Shown here piece after piece: positions 43,831 through 57,559 of a stretch of DNA of 64,000 nucleotides. The position numbers and the translations under genes are program-made. This stretch comes from Epiperipatus broadwayi (lineage: Eukaryota > Onychophora > Udeonychophora > Euonychophora > Peripatidae). Location: the NCBI GenBank assembly GCA_028023455.1, contig JAQFVV010000514.1, positions 248,001-312,000 on the forward strand, given 5' to 3'. How positions within the stretch are numbered: position 1 is the first letter of the stretch; each line of letters starts with the position of its first letter. The notes under the pieces were generated by a model. The model saw nothing but the letters and a program-made list of their open reading frames with translations, was not told where the DNA came from and did not search any database.

Positions 43831-45785
43831 TCTCAATATTAATTTATATATTGGTTGGCTAAGCAAACTTAATTTTAATTCAAGTTGTGCTTTTTATTTA
43901 AATTATGTGTTTGGTTAGCGTGGTATTATACACACACACACAAATAGTAAAAAGGTTTTAAAAATTAGCTCTGCCTATTTCAATGTAACAATTTTTTCCC
44001 CCAGAAACTACTTAATCTGCAAAAGTTTCTTTATCGATTCTAATCAATTTATTTTAATTACAAGTTTAACAATAATATAGTTTTGTTTGTATTAAATATT
44101 GTTGCCTAGAAAATTTTTAATTAATATAATTAATTTGGAATTTTATAATTAATTAAAATGCAGGCTTATTTGAAGAAAAATATTTTAATCACTAGTTTGC
44201 TGCTTAGGGAGATTCCTTAAATTTTTGAGTGGATTGAATAATGAACAGTAGCTGAAATCATTTAATTACTCTGTTTCAAATTGTTCTATTCACTTCATTA
44301 AATTCTTTACTTCTATTTTATTCTGGTTACTTCATTAGATTTTGTTATTCTACTTGTGTTTTTATCCTGTCTTGTTAATTGTGCCCATCTAGAAAAGGAA
44401 TTTAGAATTCACTCCTATTGCTATATCTGAAATCATGTGTGGTTAAGGCACCGGAAATGAAACTCCACTCTCCAGCATGAACCTATAGTCTGCATATGCT
44501 AAATTCATCTGCCACTGACTTCCTGAACAAGCCGACTGCTGATATTCTAAAACTCACTATATCAAAGCACTTCTCATCAGCTGTGAAATAAACAACTGTA
44601 AATGGTATTGATATTCCAAGAGTATATACATGTTTATATAAAATCTACAAAAACTAATAGCCCTAACACCAACATCACTATGAATCTGTAGATATATCAA
44701 TAAGCCATTGAGTGATAGATATAAAAGTGTAAATATATTTATCCATTTTTATTGATATGCAAGTTTATATTTATTTTATAGATGTGTTAATATTATAATT
44801 ATAATCATTTGAGTATCATTTCCACTAGACCCTTTTATTTTTTTAAAGTTTGACAGTTGATAAGTAAGTTAATAAACCTGCAGTAGTTTCTAGAATTATT
44901 TTATTTTCCTTTTAAAGTTAACAGATTTTTCCTTCTCCCTCCAATTTCATTATTGTTTTAAACCATCTGGATTCTTTTTAGCACTTTGTAATAAAAAGAA
45001 TATTCATAAGTTATAAAAATGAAAATCTGGATAATTTTTTTTAATTACCTATTTTAATTAATAATGTCTTAGAACTTGACATAATCATTTTTATTAGATG
45101 TGCATATAGTAATTTTTATATGAGTTAAACTGTTTAAAGTATTGACAGCTTTTTTCATTTTGCTATTTTTATCATACATGTCTGAAAGAAAAAGAGATTG
45201 TTCTTGTGTGTGCTTAGATATAAAATGATCCCTTCTATATATCATGGGGGGATATTTATATATTTGGCCTCTTAATTATAACTATATTTACCAATAGATA
45301 TAAGCAAATTTTTATTTAGCATCAGGTCAGCAAAGTTCTGCCCATGCTCATTTATATAGGTTTATTTGTTTTAACCCATGTTTGTTTAGTTTTCAAAAAG
45401 AACTATTGAACTTAATAATTGTACAAGCAGAATTTTTAAAAAAAGGAATACTAATACATATATCATCATGACATCTTGACATTTACATGAAGAATCGTGA
45501 GGAAAAAAAAAAATTTAAACAAATTTATACAGAAAAAAAAATGAAAAACAAAAAAATATATATCTTTGCCATTAGAGATATTAATAACAAAGAGACCAAA
45601 AAAATATCGTCCAACACTAAGGGATTTCAAGTGTTTATTCTTCAACTCTATCTGTTACATCATGATCATTTTATGTAATCTAAAGTTTCTTTATCAGATT
45701 TCTTTATCCACTTTTTTATTCTTCTTTCTTTATATTCTTGAGTGTAATCGCATTAGTGACCAAGTAGATGTGTAAATGTTTGTTG
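43831..45785. other. Non-coding AT-rich DNA
   Basis: Nearly 2 kb. Two overlapping Lys-rich frames (45487-45678, 45566-45775) look like A-run translation. A less AT-rich stretch at 44390-44640 shows no recognised coding. Confidence 0.45.
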
Positions 45786-45799
45786 ATGATTTTTTTTCA

Positions 45800-48700
45800 T
45801 CCCTTAATCTTATTATTTCTATTTTATCCCAAAAGGTATTTGAATGCCTTCTTGTGTTTGTATTATATGTAAATGTGCATCTGGTATACCATAGTGAAAA
45901 TAGTATAAATATACTGGCCCTAATGTGTGCAAAGTTACCTTTGGAATAGGATTGGAGTATTTGTATAGCATACTTTCTATTTTTGAATTAATTGGGAATT
46001 CCAACCCAAATATTATCTAATAAAAATATATGTGACTGAGTTTCTGATTCTCTTTTGCAAAGCCTGCACACATCATCCATGTTAATGCAGTTCCTTTTAT
46101 AATGAAATAATTTAAGAGTCGGTAATGCTTCTATGTTTAGTTTAAAAGTAAGAAGTCATAGTATTTCGGTTCTAGTGACCAGTATTTAAAATTTTTTGTT
46201 AATTGTTTGTTGTTTATATTTAAAAAAAGTTTATTATCATTTGAAGATGGAGGATTACCTAACACCTATACTTAGTTTTTCATGTCCAGATCACTGAACT
46301 TGTGATATTTAGCAATGTGAAGCGAAGAGTGTTTAAAAATCTAGTAATTGGTGTTGGTTTGTCTGTTGGTGTGATTTTATGGATTACTTCAAGATATGGA
46401 AATAACAACCTTATGCATGATGTAATTAAATTGATGGTTTTCTGAATTTGAAATATTTTCATTGTGTGTAATCCTAATCCATTTTGCACTAGGGGTATTT
46501 TGGATTTGTTTAATTGATATTGTAGACATCTCCACAATAGTTTTCTACATAAGTTATCAATTTTTAATGTGAAGGCTTTGCTGTAAATAATTATTGGATT
46601 GTAGTATGGAACTCTAGTCAGCACTAAAAGGTTAAAAAGTGCCATCTATGCATATAGTGACATGTAGGATTTTGAGAAAGAATTCATTATTTTTTCAGTT
46701 TTGTTAGTTCTCTTTGGATTTGTACGTCCATCTCCATGTTCCTTAAAAAAAAAGGAAAATCCAAAAAAGGGCTCCATGTCTCTTTGAAATATTCTTCATG
46801 ATAGTGTTCTCTATATATTGACTATGCATTTGATTTCTCCATATTGAATTCAAGCTTTTTTTGTATAATTTTGGAATTTGTTTTTTTTTTTTTTTTATGT
46901 TAAAAACAGATATATCATCCATATGTACTGCATATGGAATATTTGTTTTTAATTCTGATATGAATATTCCTGCTAAATCGTTTTCTATTGCTTTGATCAA
47001 TGGATTGATGTATAATGTGAATAGTAGGGCACTTAATGGCAATTCTTGTGGAATTGAACAAAATGGGTTATAAGATAGTGAATATTTCCCATTGAGGCTA
47101 ATGTGCTCAGAAGTAGATTTGTAATCAAGTAAATTAGTGAAGATGGTATTGATATTTTTATTAGTTCTTCAGTTGTTAGATCAGTTGGTACTATATCATA
47201 TGCAGATTTTATCTTGTTTTACTATATCTGGACCATATTTCTTATTAGTTCTGACTAAATCTATTACTGTCTTAAACAGAAATGCACCTTGACTTGTTAA
47301 GAGCCCTTTTTGGTGAACTGCAATCTTGAGAGTTATGGCAATATATAGGGTTGAATTTTTTTCCTTGATCACTGACTCTAATACCTTAGGACTCATTGAT
47401 ATTGGTCTGAGATTTGTAAACGTGGATATGTTTTCCTGTTTTTTCTTGAATGTCAGCAGAGAGATTGGATAGAGTCCTTGAATATTATATATTTATTTTG
47501 TTAAAAAAATTGCTAAGTATTTTGAGGTAAATTTGCTTAAATGATTATATACAAACAAGGACATACCATGTATCCCTGGATGGCATGCTTTTGGTACCGT
47601 TGCAGGCCTTTCAACAAATTCTTCAGGTGTAAATTTTAAATTATCTCTGGTACTCCCCAGAAGTTATGTTTGGGAATAAATTTTAATCTCTTTTGTAATT
47701 TTGTTTTAAAGTGTGATAATAATAGTGGTTGCATCATGTTTTGCCTGTAGTGGTTTCATTATTCATATTTATTGCTGTAGGAACTTGACTTATTGGTGCT
47801 TGACTTAATGCTCATCTAATATATTGTCTTGACCAGGTATGGGGATGATTTAAGTATATATATATTTTATTGCTATATATTCTCTGAGTGTTTCACATGC
47901 TTATTGATATGCTCTTCTTATTGCCATTACATTTTTGCATTCTTTGCTGTGGTAGAGCTGCACATGATTCTTTTGTTAATGTCATCTGCAAGAGCCAGGA
48001 CTTTTGATGGTGCTGGTTGATTTCTTGTTACACTGTCTTTTGTACCAGATATGATATTTACAAATATCCAGGTTTGAACTGGATCCATTTCAAGGTCTGT
48101 AATTTTGAATAGTAGTGTGTATATTTTTTGAAAGAAGATGTTCAGTTGTGTTACTGGACAGAAATACTCTAAGGGTTTTATTGGTTGTTATTAGTGGTTT
48201 GTGCATAAATTCATTTTTAAGAGTTATTATGATTGTAGCATGGTCTGAAAAAGATGTGTTTATCAGTGATAAGTTCATCATATAGTGCAGTGCTGGTGTG
48301 TAAAACACCAGGACAATCATTGATGAGTATCTGCCATTATTAAATGAGACAGAGTTCTGTGGCAGAAACCTTTCTCCGGTCATAAATGGAAAAGCAAGTA
48401 AGTATAACCATTTCTTTACAAATTTGTTATATGCCATGTTGAAGTCCCCCATTAGTTTTATGGGATGGGTTGAGGATGTAAATTTGGCATTTAGTTTATT
48501 TATTAAGGTATTGATTATTTTAGGGTCTTGTTGGATGTAAATGAATATAATAATATTAAGTGTTAAAGATTTATGATATAATGTTACTATCAGCATGTGT
48601 GCATATATATATATATATATATATAATTTTAAATTATCTAAATTGACAATTTTTACTAATTACAATTTCCATCTCTGCTGAGGGTGAAAAGGCTGCTTTG

Positions 48701-48960
48701 GAGAAAGCAGTGTATCCATGACTACTCAAATATGTTGATGGATCTATTTGTGATCTATTATATATTTTTGTTTCACCCTACTACTTGTGGCTGGATAGTA
48801 TTCATCCATTTTTTAATGTATAATTTTTTTTTATCGAGTTTAATTCTCAAATAGTTAAAGAACCTATTTTTATTCTCATGTTTGTTTTTATTTATTATAT
48901 GAATTTATTATATTTGTTTTCTTGACAAATTAATCTGACTTTATTCTATTACTCTCTGTT
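45800..48960 (-). pseudogene. LINE ORF2: endonuclease, reverse transcriptase, Cys-rich tail
   Basis: Minus strand from 48960: GETKI and HGYTAFSKAAF (endonuclease N-terminus), KLMGDFNMAYNKF (GDFN catalytic motif) and NTSFSDHATIII (SDH motif) within 48090-48596. The RT follows: PKVLESVIKEK, then SAYDIVPTDL, then PLSALLFTLYINPLIKAIEN (46743-47042), with the catalytic box read as HMDDIS where YADD is usual. After the palm come KLLWRCLQYQLNKSKIPLVQ and NGLGLHTMK (46280-46645), and the tail LEPKYYDFLL with CRLCKRES. Many stops and frameshifts: inactive. Confidence 0.85.
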
Positions 48961-48999
48961 TATCTAGTCCATTCTATGCAACTAGTTTTCAGTCATAAG

Positions 49000-50430
49000 A
49001 CTTATATTTTAAACAAGGTACACTTAACCTTTTCTTTATGTCAGCCTCTTTATCCATTGTAGCTTTTGTATTGGGGTCTCAAGGAGTCTTTTAAAATTGT
49101 TTTTAACTTTTTTATTGTTGTCATCAAATGGTGGTAAATTATCTTCACTTAATTCAGATTTTTCTAAGTCAGGTTTCCTACTATGTTTTTGGAGTGGTGG
49201 GTATCCAGGTTTACATTTACCTGAGGTATTATTTATTTCTGAATCTTTTTGTTGAAGAGTCGGTATTAATGTGCTTAATATATCCTCTGAGCTTTTATTG
49301 AAGGTTAGCTCTGAAGGAAGAATATGATCATTTGTTTTTATTACTTCTATGTGTTTTTGAGATACCTCTGTTTGTTCATTTTGTGTGTGTTGTATCCACT
49401 TGCTTGTTTATTTGAATTTTTGTTTTTTCCTGAACTAATACATCTAGCCTATGTTATGTATTGTGTATTTCTTCTGTGTTGAAACCCTTACATTGATGAC
49501 TCACTGTCACTCTCATTTTACAGTGTTGGCATTTTAGTTTTGGGCACTCACTGATTATGTATTCTCTTTCTTTGCAATTAAAGCATTGTAGTTTTGTTCC
49601 ATAAATTATTAAAAGAAGAGTCATTTCTTGGTCTGCTATAAGCATTGGAATATCACTTGGGCCTATGTTTTTATCTAAACATACTTTAAATTGGTAGCCA
49701 TTACTAAAAATTGCTATTGGAGTGTTTTGTAAATACATGTTTTGAAACCTGATCACTTCTCTGAAAGGCTGCATTAGTTTTTTGAAGTTGATAATATTGT
49801 AATTTAAATACATGGTTTTTATTATTCCATTAACAATATTTTCTCTGTCTGGAGTTACTTTGATTAGTGCAAATTTACGTAGTGATTTGATTCTTTTTTC
49901 AAATCTCTCTTTTTATTCCTCATTATAAATTTCCACTATAATATATCTGTGATTTGTATGGTCAGAAATTCAAAATATTAAATCCTATAGGTTATTTTCA
50001 GTAATTGCTTCATATAATAGGTCTTTGGGAAACTTACATGATGTGCAGTTTATATCTGTGATCACTAGTACAATTCATCTGCTAGTAAAAAAACATTTGA
50101 AAGAGAAAAATAAATCTTGTGGGATGGTTGAGTTGAAGACTTCTGCTGTTTTATTTGTGCTTTCTTCTGTCCAATTTTCTTTCATAATATTAATTTGAAT
50201 TTCTGAAGTTTCTCAAAGCATATCTAATATCATTAACAGTCGATTTATGAAATCTTGAATTTTGCCCTGCCTTCTTAACATTATCATTATTTATTTTACG
50301 TTTCTTGCCCTGATTTTTTTGACTTGTTCTTGGCATTTTGATTGCTTCTGTATATGATTGTAAATTATACCTATCTTCACATATGGCAATCATGGCATTC
50401 GCCATGCTTGTTTGTCTGTAGATTAACAAC
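49000..50430 (-). pseudogene. LINE ORF1 (gag-like) with CCHC zinc knuckles
   Basis: The open part 49454-49813 contains CFNCKEREYIISECPKLKC followed by QHCKMRVTVSHQC, overlapping zinc-knuckle patterns (Cys-X2-Cys with later His/Cys) as in LINE ORF1 RNA-binding proteins. An upstream basic segment (50190-50429) has KNQGKKRKINNDN, a plausible nucleic-acid-binding tail or start. Stops and frameshifts separate the pieces. It would coat LINE RNA in the cytoplasm if intact. Boundaries are approximate. Confidence 0.75.
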
Positions 50431-51320
50431 CAAAAATCACCTGTGAGGAGTTATGAATTTTGTATAAATATGGATCCTTTTTTATCACCTTGCTATTATT
50501 AATAATACTGTTTTGGTTTTTGGATTAATCCAATGGCTTGTTTAGGAGAAAAACTAAGGTGAAATTTTACTGTAAATTTTGGCTCTCTTATTAATTAGCG
50601 CCTGTACACCATCTATCCCCATGTTTATTTACCACTTGAAAATTTGCAGTTCTTATTGCTTTTGCATTGGGTCAGGTACAGTAAAGTTTCCCATGCCTTT
50701 ATATCTATTTTTTGCTTTTATTTAATATGGGTTACATATGGAGCTTTCTAATTGTTTGTTATGTTTCCTCTCATGGCCTGGGTCTTGATATGAGTTTTGT
50801 TAGTGAAATCAGCATGTGTGGTTGTCTAATAATAAAGTCTGCCAATGTTTTATTAATAATTAATGTTGTCGCAAAGATTTATGCCCACATCTGAAATTGT
50901 TGAGCGCATGTGAAGTTCTGTTTTAATAACACTCAATTATTTTAATGAATAAAGTTAATTTGAAGGGAAGATTAAAAGGGGGGGTGGGAAACAATCAATT
51001 GTCAAATACATTAGCTATTTTTAAAAAGGGTTATACTCAATTTACTTAAGTTACCATTAATGTAAGTATTTTATTTTATAGTTATTTCATAATTAATAAA
51101 CATTATTGTTAAATGTTAGATTTGTTTGGAATTTTTGTTTACTGTTGTCTGCCTTGTTTATTTATCAAGAATATCTGCTCTCCAAGATATAGCAGCAATA
51201 ATTGATCTACATATGATGGGGCAGCTGTAGTAGGCACTTGTAATGACATCCATATTAACAAAATTTATGCATATTCTAGGCTAAAGGTTTAATGGTGCCC
51301 TCTGTTAAAGGATATTAAGT
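50431..51320. other. Non-coding DNA, possibly LINE 5' region
   Basis: The first few hundred bases may be the LINE 5' untranslated region, but I see no motif. The 60-codon frame at 50712-50894 has no domain. Confidence 0.4.
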
Positions 51321-51324
51321 ACAG

Positions 51325-51560
51325 GCAATGCAAAAAGTGTCATAATCATGGTTATTAGATATATATAATATCTGGTAATTAGTGAATATACTCACAGAAA
51401 GTGTAGTTTTTTAATATTTATCTTTATTGCTGCCTATCATGCTTTCAGTATTAAAAAACTATCTTTTATGTGAGAATTTCCAGATATTATGTTGGCTTAG
51501 AAAGGATGAAAATTAATAATAGTTGAATTACATACATATATATATATAAACGATGATTAT
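51325..51560 (+). repeat. Repeat E, copy 2
   Basis: AATATCTGGTAATTAGTGAA, ATCATGCTTTCAGTATTAAA and TGTTGGCTTAGAAAGGAT match copy 1 at 43590 with scattered differences. Confidence 0.7.
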
Positions 51561-52198
51561 GTCGCTTGTGCATCGTCGTCGAAAGTATCCATGGTTGATT
51601 TAATTATATTTCATTTTCATTCTCTGTTGCAGCGTGTTTAATATTATATATATTTAAATCAAATTTTTATTTAAGCATTTGTAATGTTATTACGTTTTTT
51701 AAGCATAACTATTACTTGTATATTCCCCCCCCCCCATCTCAAACGGTTCGTTTTCAACATTTAGAAGAAGAAAAATATATATAAAGATATAAATATTATT
51801 TTGAACATTTTCATTAAATTTTCAAATAATAAACCTTGAACGTATTGAAGTACAAAAAAATGTTTGCAAAACGATCTTACCTGATTATCTCAATTTTTAG
51901 CTTGGAAATAAAAATCATTAGATAACTCACTATTTGGGTAAAGATCTCATGAAAACTGAACCCCAACCACTCTATTATTTTAAATTTTTTAATTAAATTT
52001 ATAAAGAATAAACACTGATGAATACCTTGATATAAAAGTGTATTTGTGCTTTTTGCATCAATTTGTTGCATAAAATGTACAAGAAAATTAGAGATTACTA
52101 GAAAATTCTTTTTATTTAAAGTGCAAATTAAATATAAATTACAGGAAAAATTCTAAATAAAGAATACATTTATTAATGAAACTATTTCTCGCTATGAC
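51561..52198. other. Non-coding AT-rich DNA
   Basis: Contains a 10-C run near 51727; nothing recognised. Confidence 0.5.
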
Positions 52199-52210
52199 AA
52201 AAGGAATTTT

Positions 52211-52302
52211 CTTTTCATATGTTAAATGCATTGACCGGGAAGTGAACCCGAGTCAGCTTCTTGACAGGCAGCTATGCTAACCACTAGGCCACTTACGCTG
52301 AA
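52211..52302 (-). mobile_element. tRNA-Gly-type SINE
   Basis: Minus strand: GCGTAAGTGGCCTAGTGGTT, box B GGGTTCACTTCCC, CGGTCAATGCATTTAACAT tail. A perfect target duplication AAAAGGAATTTT lies at 52199-52210 and 52303-52314. It is the diverged sibling of the tRNA-like sequence at 7796. Confidence 0.9.
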
Positions 52303-52314
52303 AAAAGGAATTTT

Positions 52315-52755
52315 GAATTTAAAAAAAATTAAAATAAAGGGTTTTAAAACTTGTAAGATGTTTCTGAAACAGTTTTTCTCCCATTTATTTAACAACGAAA
52401 ACAGTCGTAAAAGCAGAAAAAAATAGAAACTTGATCTTGTCTTATAATTATTTAGTTAATGTGAAATACATTGTGTAGTTGTAGTATTATTAAAATATTA
52501 CAATCACGCTTTTATGAACTATTAATTATATCTCTAATAAAATGAGTGTTACTTAATTTGATTTGAAAAATTTCTATTTTGCTGTTAATTTATTTAACTA
52601 TATATTTTGCCAAATGTCAGTTTTCTGTTCTATTGGAGCTATAGATTTGTCGTATGTGATAGGGAAAGGAATCAATAGTATTAAAGCATTTGCTAGCATA
52701 GTGTCTTTCTTAGTTTGACCAAGCAGTGACAGAAACATAATGCCCTTATAATATT
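52315..52755. other. Non-coding AT-rich DNA
   Basis: Nothing recognised. Confidence 0.5.
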
Positions 52756-52759
52756 GCAT

Positions 52760-53660
52760 GACTTAGGTTTCATTTTATGCGGTAGATAGGTTCCTCAGAA
52801 AACGCGCACAAAAGAAATCGCACAAAAATAGACTTAACTTACCTTGAAAAATGGGGATAGGAGTTATAATTTTCAGAAATCGCATAAAAGCAAAGCAAGA
52901 AGGAAAAATTACTTTAAAATTCGCATTAAAAAAATAAGGGAATAAAGTATGACTAATAAAAAATTTCAAATATTTGAAAAAAAAATAATACAAGACAAAC
53001 TTTTTTTACTTTTTTTTATTAACTACAGTATTTAATTTTATATTTTTTCATACATATATTATACATTAGCGGTTATTTGGCTATTTGACAATATGCATTC
53101 ATTTGTGAAATGTTAAGAAATCAGATTTGTCATGTGACATACAACTAGCGCCACTTTCAGTCTTGAGCTGAGTTAATGGTTTTTTGGTTTTATATTTAAA
53201 AAATGAGATCGTAATCAAAACAAAAATTAGAAAGATTATTTTCATTTTATAAAATCAATAAAATCTTCGTTATTATTTATTTTAAAAATCTAAAAAATTA
53301 TTTATTTCTGTTATAATTAACAAAATATGTTTTAAAAGTTTAAAATTTTTGACTATTTATTGCGATATTTTTATATGCGAAAATATAAATTTATTATTAT
53401 TTACTCATTAGTATAAGTAGGTTATTTACATTAGAAGCTAATATTCTAAATACAGCTTCAGGCCATATTCGCGTTAGCTGCTAATATAACATTATATTTT
53501 TGAAAAAAAAAAAGGATTTCAAGTCAAAATAAGTTATTAATAATTTAAATTTCTTGATATCTAATAAATATAGTGAAATATGAAAGATATTGAGAAGAAA
53601 CATGAATCACATAACTTCAAAATCGCATTAAAATAATCCGCATAAAACGAGACCCAGGTG
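52760..53660 (+). mobile_element. TA-flanked DNA element (mariner/pogo-like, non-autonomous), copy 3
   Basis: The right terminus CATAAAACGAGACCCAGGTG is intact and followed by TA. The left terminus is degraded (CTTAGGTTTCATTTTATGCG). The interior aligns with copy 1 throughout, with small deletions, including loss of the AACGAAGTCAAGAATC block. Confidence 0.87.
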
Positions 53661-55140
53661 TATATAGTGCAAAACAAAGCACATAGCATAAATATATAAT
53701 TATTTGCTATTTAATCATAGAAATCCAGTTAGAATGGTAATACATTCTTCTTTCTGCTTTTATTCAGTTTATTGAAATTATTTTTTTTGGCACCTTGAAT
53801 GATCTTTTGTAATTATCCATTTAATATTAGCACTAGCTAAGCACAATTATATCTTGGGTAATTCCTCGCCAACAAATACATTTACGTATATATAAAATAG
53901 TGCATTAAACTGTGACTCATGAATTCTTTAATCATCATCTCATCATCAGTATATGATCATATGACTTTCATTAGCAGCAGATGACCATTAATGCAAATTT
54001 TATTTATTACAACATACATATCTGATGATAGAACACCCAAATCCCTTGATGATGCCAATATTGTTGTCATGCCCATGTTGACTTTAAGTCATTGTGACCC
54101 CTCATGTATAGAATCTTATCCATTTAAATACACTGAAGAGGAATGGGCAGGATACTGACTGAAACTGTAATATTTAAATACAGATATACTTTATATCTCA
54201 ACTCCAGTTATATATATAATCCAAATATGGGATTTTAAAATAATTTATCTTAAACCATGGTATTATCCAACCAAAATTTTGGTTGTTTAGTCTTATCTGT
54301 TTACCAAAATATCTGAATAAACATTCATGCCAAAGAGACACATATTATTTGTAATTCCATATCAATGTGATTAAATAATCTATCTTTACTTCCAATAGAT
54401 TATGTTTTCTTTACAGCCTGGATATTTTTTTTCTGTTACGTACTCTATAGCTAAAATAATTCTCTATCTAATATTGATCAACATTTAGGCATTTCTGGTT
54501 AGAAATTAAAACAAGGTTGGAACAAGAAAATTTGGTCAATAATTTCTTCTCCTTCATTTTTCTTCTGTGAAATGCTGTTAGATATGTCTTTGTCCTGATA
54601 TGGATTTTTTAGGAATAAATCTACCTACTTATCTATAGCTTTAAATTATTAATGTTGTATTGTTTTGTGATATTAGATTAAATTGTTGGGTTTTAATTAT
54701 ATTAAGTTTATAATATTTCAATTCATAAAGAAATGAATATTATTAGTGAAAATGTATTTTTATTTTAGTATTGATCATCTAAAAATACCATAGAACCATG
54801 AGCTACATTATAATTTGTTTTAAGCCTTTCCTTATACAAATGTATATAGCATATAATAGTATATGTTTTGTTGATATACACTGATTAGAATAGAATATGC
54901 ATTGTTTATTGAAAAGCACTATGCACACACATATATATAATGCAGGTGATTATATATATATATATAGTATGAATATGTTAATTAAATTATAAACAAAATA
55001 TTAAAAAAAAATAATACTAATACAGTTATTAATAAAAATTGAGGGGGCACATTTATATATTTTACTGAATGAGTTTTTTCATCCATTATATGAAAAAAAC
55101 AAAAAAGAATAAGAAAAAAAATATTTAGTGTATTTTTATT
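53661..55140. other. Non-coding DNA with short weak repeats
   Basis: Near 54130 CACTGAAGAGGAATGGG and ACTGACTGAAACTG recall a hammerhead core, but I could not build stem I or stem II. The rest is unassigned. Confidence 0.45.
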
Positions 55141-55146
55141 CTTTAA

Positions 55147-56626
55147 CCCTTAAACCGCTAATTATATTATTGGTTGTATGAGGTAAAAATCAAATCTTTT
55201 AATTGGCCAACTCACAAACTGAAGACAAAGCCTATTGTTAAAACATATTCGCCTATAATATTAAATTCAACTCAGATACGTTTATAAAAAGTATATTACT
55301 AATTTTTCAGGTTATGAAGAGAACGAAAGTTCTTTCAAAAATAAATTGCTATTTATTTATTCTAAAATATTCAATTTCGGCAACATAAAAGCTATAATAT
55401 AAACAAAAAGGTCGACTTTTACGTTATAGAAAAGTAAATATTTCTTTTTACTAAATCTTAAATATTTTTACTAAAATCTTCAATATTTTTCGAAAATAAT
55501 TTTGTTTTTTTAGTATTCTCTGAAAATAATTTGTAATTTCTCAAAATATTCTTTTATAATAATTTAAATCATATTCGAAATGAAAATCTCAGCGTTTTTC
55601 TTTATTTTCGTTGATCAGGCGGTTTCTTTGTTCTTTCCAGCCAATCGGAATGTCTTTTTCAGCTGAGAGCATGCTAAGAACCAATCACAAGTAATGTTCT
55701 TTCTTTGTTTAGGTTTAAATGCGTTTTTTTTTATTTTTTACTTGTAAAATAATTCGGAAGAGGGCACCATCTTACAGAACTTTTAAAAACCTATTCAATA
55801 CCTGTCTAATGAATATTTTAGCATAAGAACTGGCAGAGTTAGAGTGACATCAGATGCCAACGAGGAGCTTCGTAAGAGGCGGGAAAAGGGTTAACTCTTT
55901 CTGAGAAACAACTGCATGTCTTTGTTCATGGCTTCAAGTTGCTCTAAAATCATTAATTTTTATGTTATCGTAGCAAATTTACACACATTTTAAAGCTTAA
56001 AAAGTACTGTAAGATGCTGCTCTCTTTCTAATTATTTTACAAGTAAAAAATCAATAATATTGACATTAGAAGCTACAACAATGGGAGAATGCAGACTTTC
56101 CTAAATGCTGATTGGTTAGTTCTCATTTCGAACAAAAGAAGAGTGCCTGTCAATAATTTTCACCACTCTAACTTCTTTGTTTTGATTTTCAAAATGAAAA
56201 TGAATGTTTTAGAGTATTTTTTTTGGTATTTTTTTACATACTATAAATTATTTTGATAAAGTATGCTGAAAATATATATTTTAGAAAAATAGTAAGATTT
56301 TAGTAAAAAATTCTTTACTTTTACATGAACTTAAATTGAGAAAGAAATCAATGACGTCTGCAGCACTTTCTAATTTGTTTTGAACTTTCTTTTTATGTCT
56401 TCCACTATCAAATATTTTTATAATTATAAATAGAAATTTATTTTTGAAAAAGCTTTCATTCACTTTCACACTCTGACAAATTATTAATCTACTTTTTACA
56501 AATGAAACTAAAATGGATATAATATTAAAAGATGAATTTATTTTTACTGCTGATTCTGTAATTGACCAATCAAAAGTTTAGAATTTTACCTCACTCAGGC
56601 AAGCTGAATTTTTGAAAGGGAAAAGG
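55147..56626. repeat. TTAA-flanked foldback element (piggyBac-like ends)
   Basis: TTAA lies at 55143-55146 and 56627-56630. The ends are CCCTTAAACCGC and, in reverse, CCTTTTCCCTTTC. Inside the ends, TGAGGTAAAAATCAAATC on the left mirrors TGAGGTAAAATTCTAAAC from the right. A third TTAA (55891-55894) at the centre is preceded by GCGGGAAAAGGG, a better terminus. TTAA targets and CCCTTT-type ends are typical of piggyBac elements. No transposase recognised. Confidence 0.7.
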
Positions 56627-56631
56627 TTAAA

Positions 56632-57555
56632 AAAATAAATAATGAAATGTTTAACACTCATTGAAATTAAATACACTTTGGGTGATATTATTTTGTTCAG
56701 AAACTTTTTTATCTTATAGAAACATAAAAGACTACTCTCACTATAAAAAATTTATGATCTCTGTAATAGTTTTAATATTTTTTGGAGTCAGTATTAACTT
56801 TAAGTATGTTCTAAAGTTTTGTAAACTTTTAGCATTATTCTTAGAAAATATCTTATTATGTGAAATACTACACACCAAGTTTGGAAAGGATTTTAAAGGA
56901 AGAATAAAATGTATATGCTTTCCGACATAAACCAGAGGTATTTTATTGATATATAAAATCATGTCCAGAGTTCCAAGATGGAAAAACAGCTACTGGATTA
57001 TTGTAAAATTTATTTACAAATTTTACCTTTTTAAAACAACATAATCCACTACGGTGCTTAGAAAAGGAAAAATGGCTGCCCAAATATAAAATTTGTAAAT
57101 TTTAATTGTTTTTTTTTTGTTTGTTTGTTAAATTTGTATTTATTTACATGTTATTTGTTTATAGTTTTCTTCAGATAACTATAATTGAAGCCTTATAGTT
57201 AAATACAGTATATTTTGTGGCTCCACCATACAAAATGTTTTCTAGACCATGTATATGTGATTTAGAGAGGGGGGTGTAAGGAATGAAACATTTAAAAATA
57301 TACCTATTATATCAATAATTCTGCGCTAACACGCTTGTTAGAGAAGTTTAATTTTGTAAAAATTATATGTTTATCTGTGCTAACCGCTTTCAAAGTTCCC
57401 AGACTTCATTTTCATAGCTGAGTGCAGTCAATAGTAATGAGGAGGCATATTCTAATTCATGCAAATTAGTTAGTTGTTAATTGTGTCATAGGTGTTAGCA
57501 TTTTACTTTGTTTAGATTAATTTGTCCATCTTTTTGAAATGATGAAACAGGTGTC
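56632..57555. other. Non-coding AT-rich DNA
   Basis: The overlapping frames 56661-56930 (plus) and 56741-56962 (minus) have no recognised domain. Confidence 0.5.
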
Positions 57556-57559
57556 TTTT

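Larger units (their letters stand above)
45790..50430 (-). mobile_element. Decayed two-ORF APE-type LINE, nearly full length
   Basis: On the minus strand, in order: an ORF1 with zinc knuckles, an apurinic-type endonuclease, a reverse transcriptase and a Cys-rich C-terminus. The length (about 4.6 kb) and order are those of I/Jockey-group or similar LINEs. The C-terminal region matches the fragments at 4.1-4.8 and 6.1-6.7 kb. I could not identify target duplications. A (TA)11 tract at 48605-48626 interrupts the endonuclease. Confidence 0.85.

Noticed and set aside
54125-54170. Hammerhead-like CACTGAAGAGG ... CTGAAACTG
   Set aside because: Neither stem I nor stem II could be paired.
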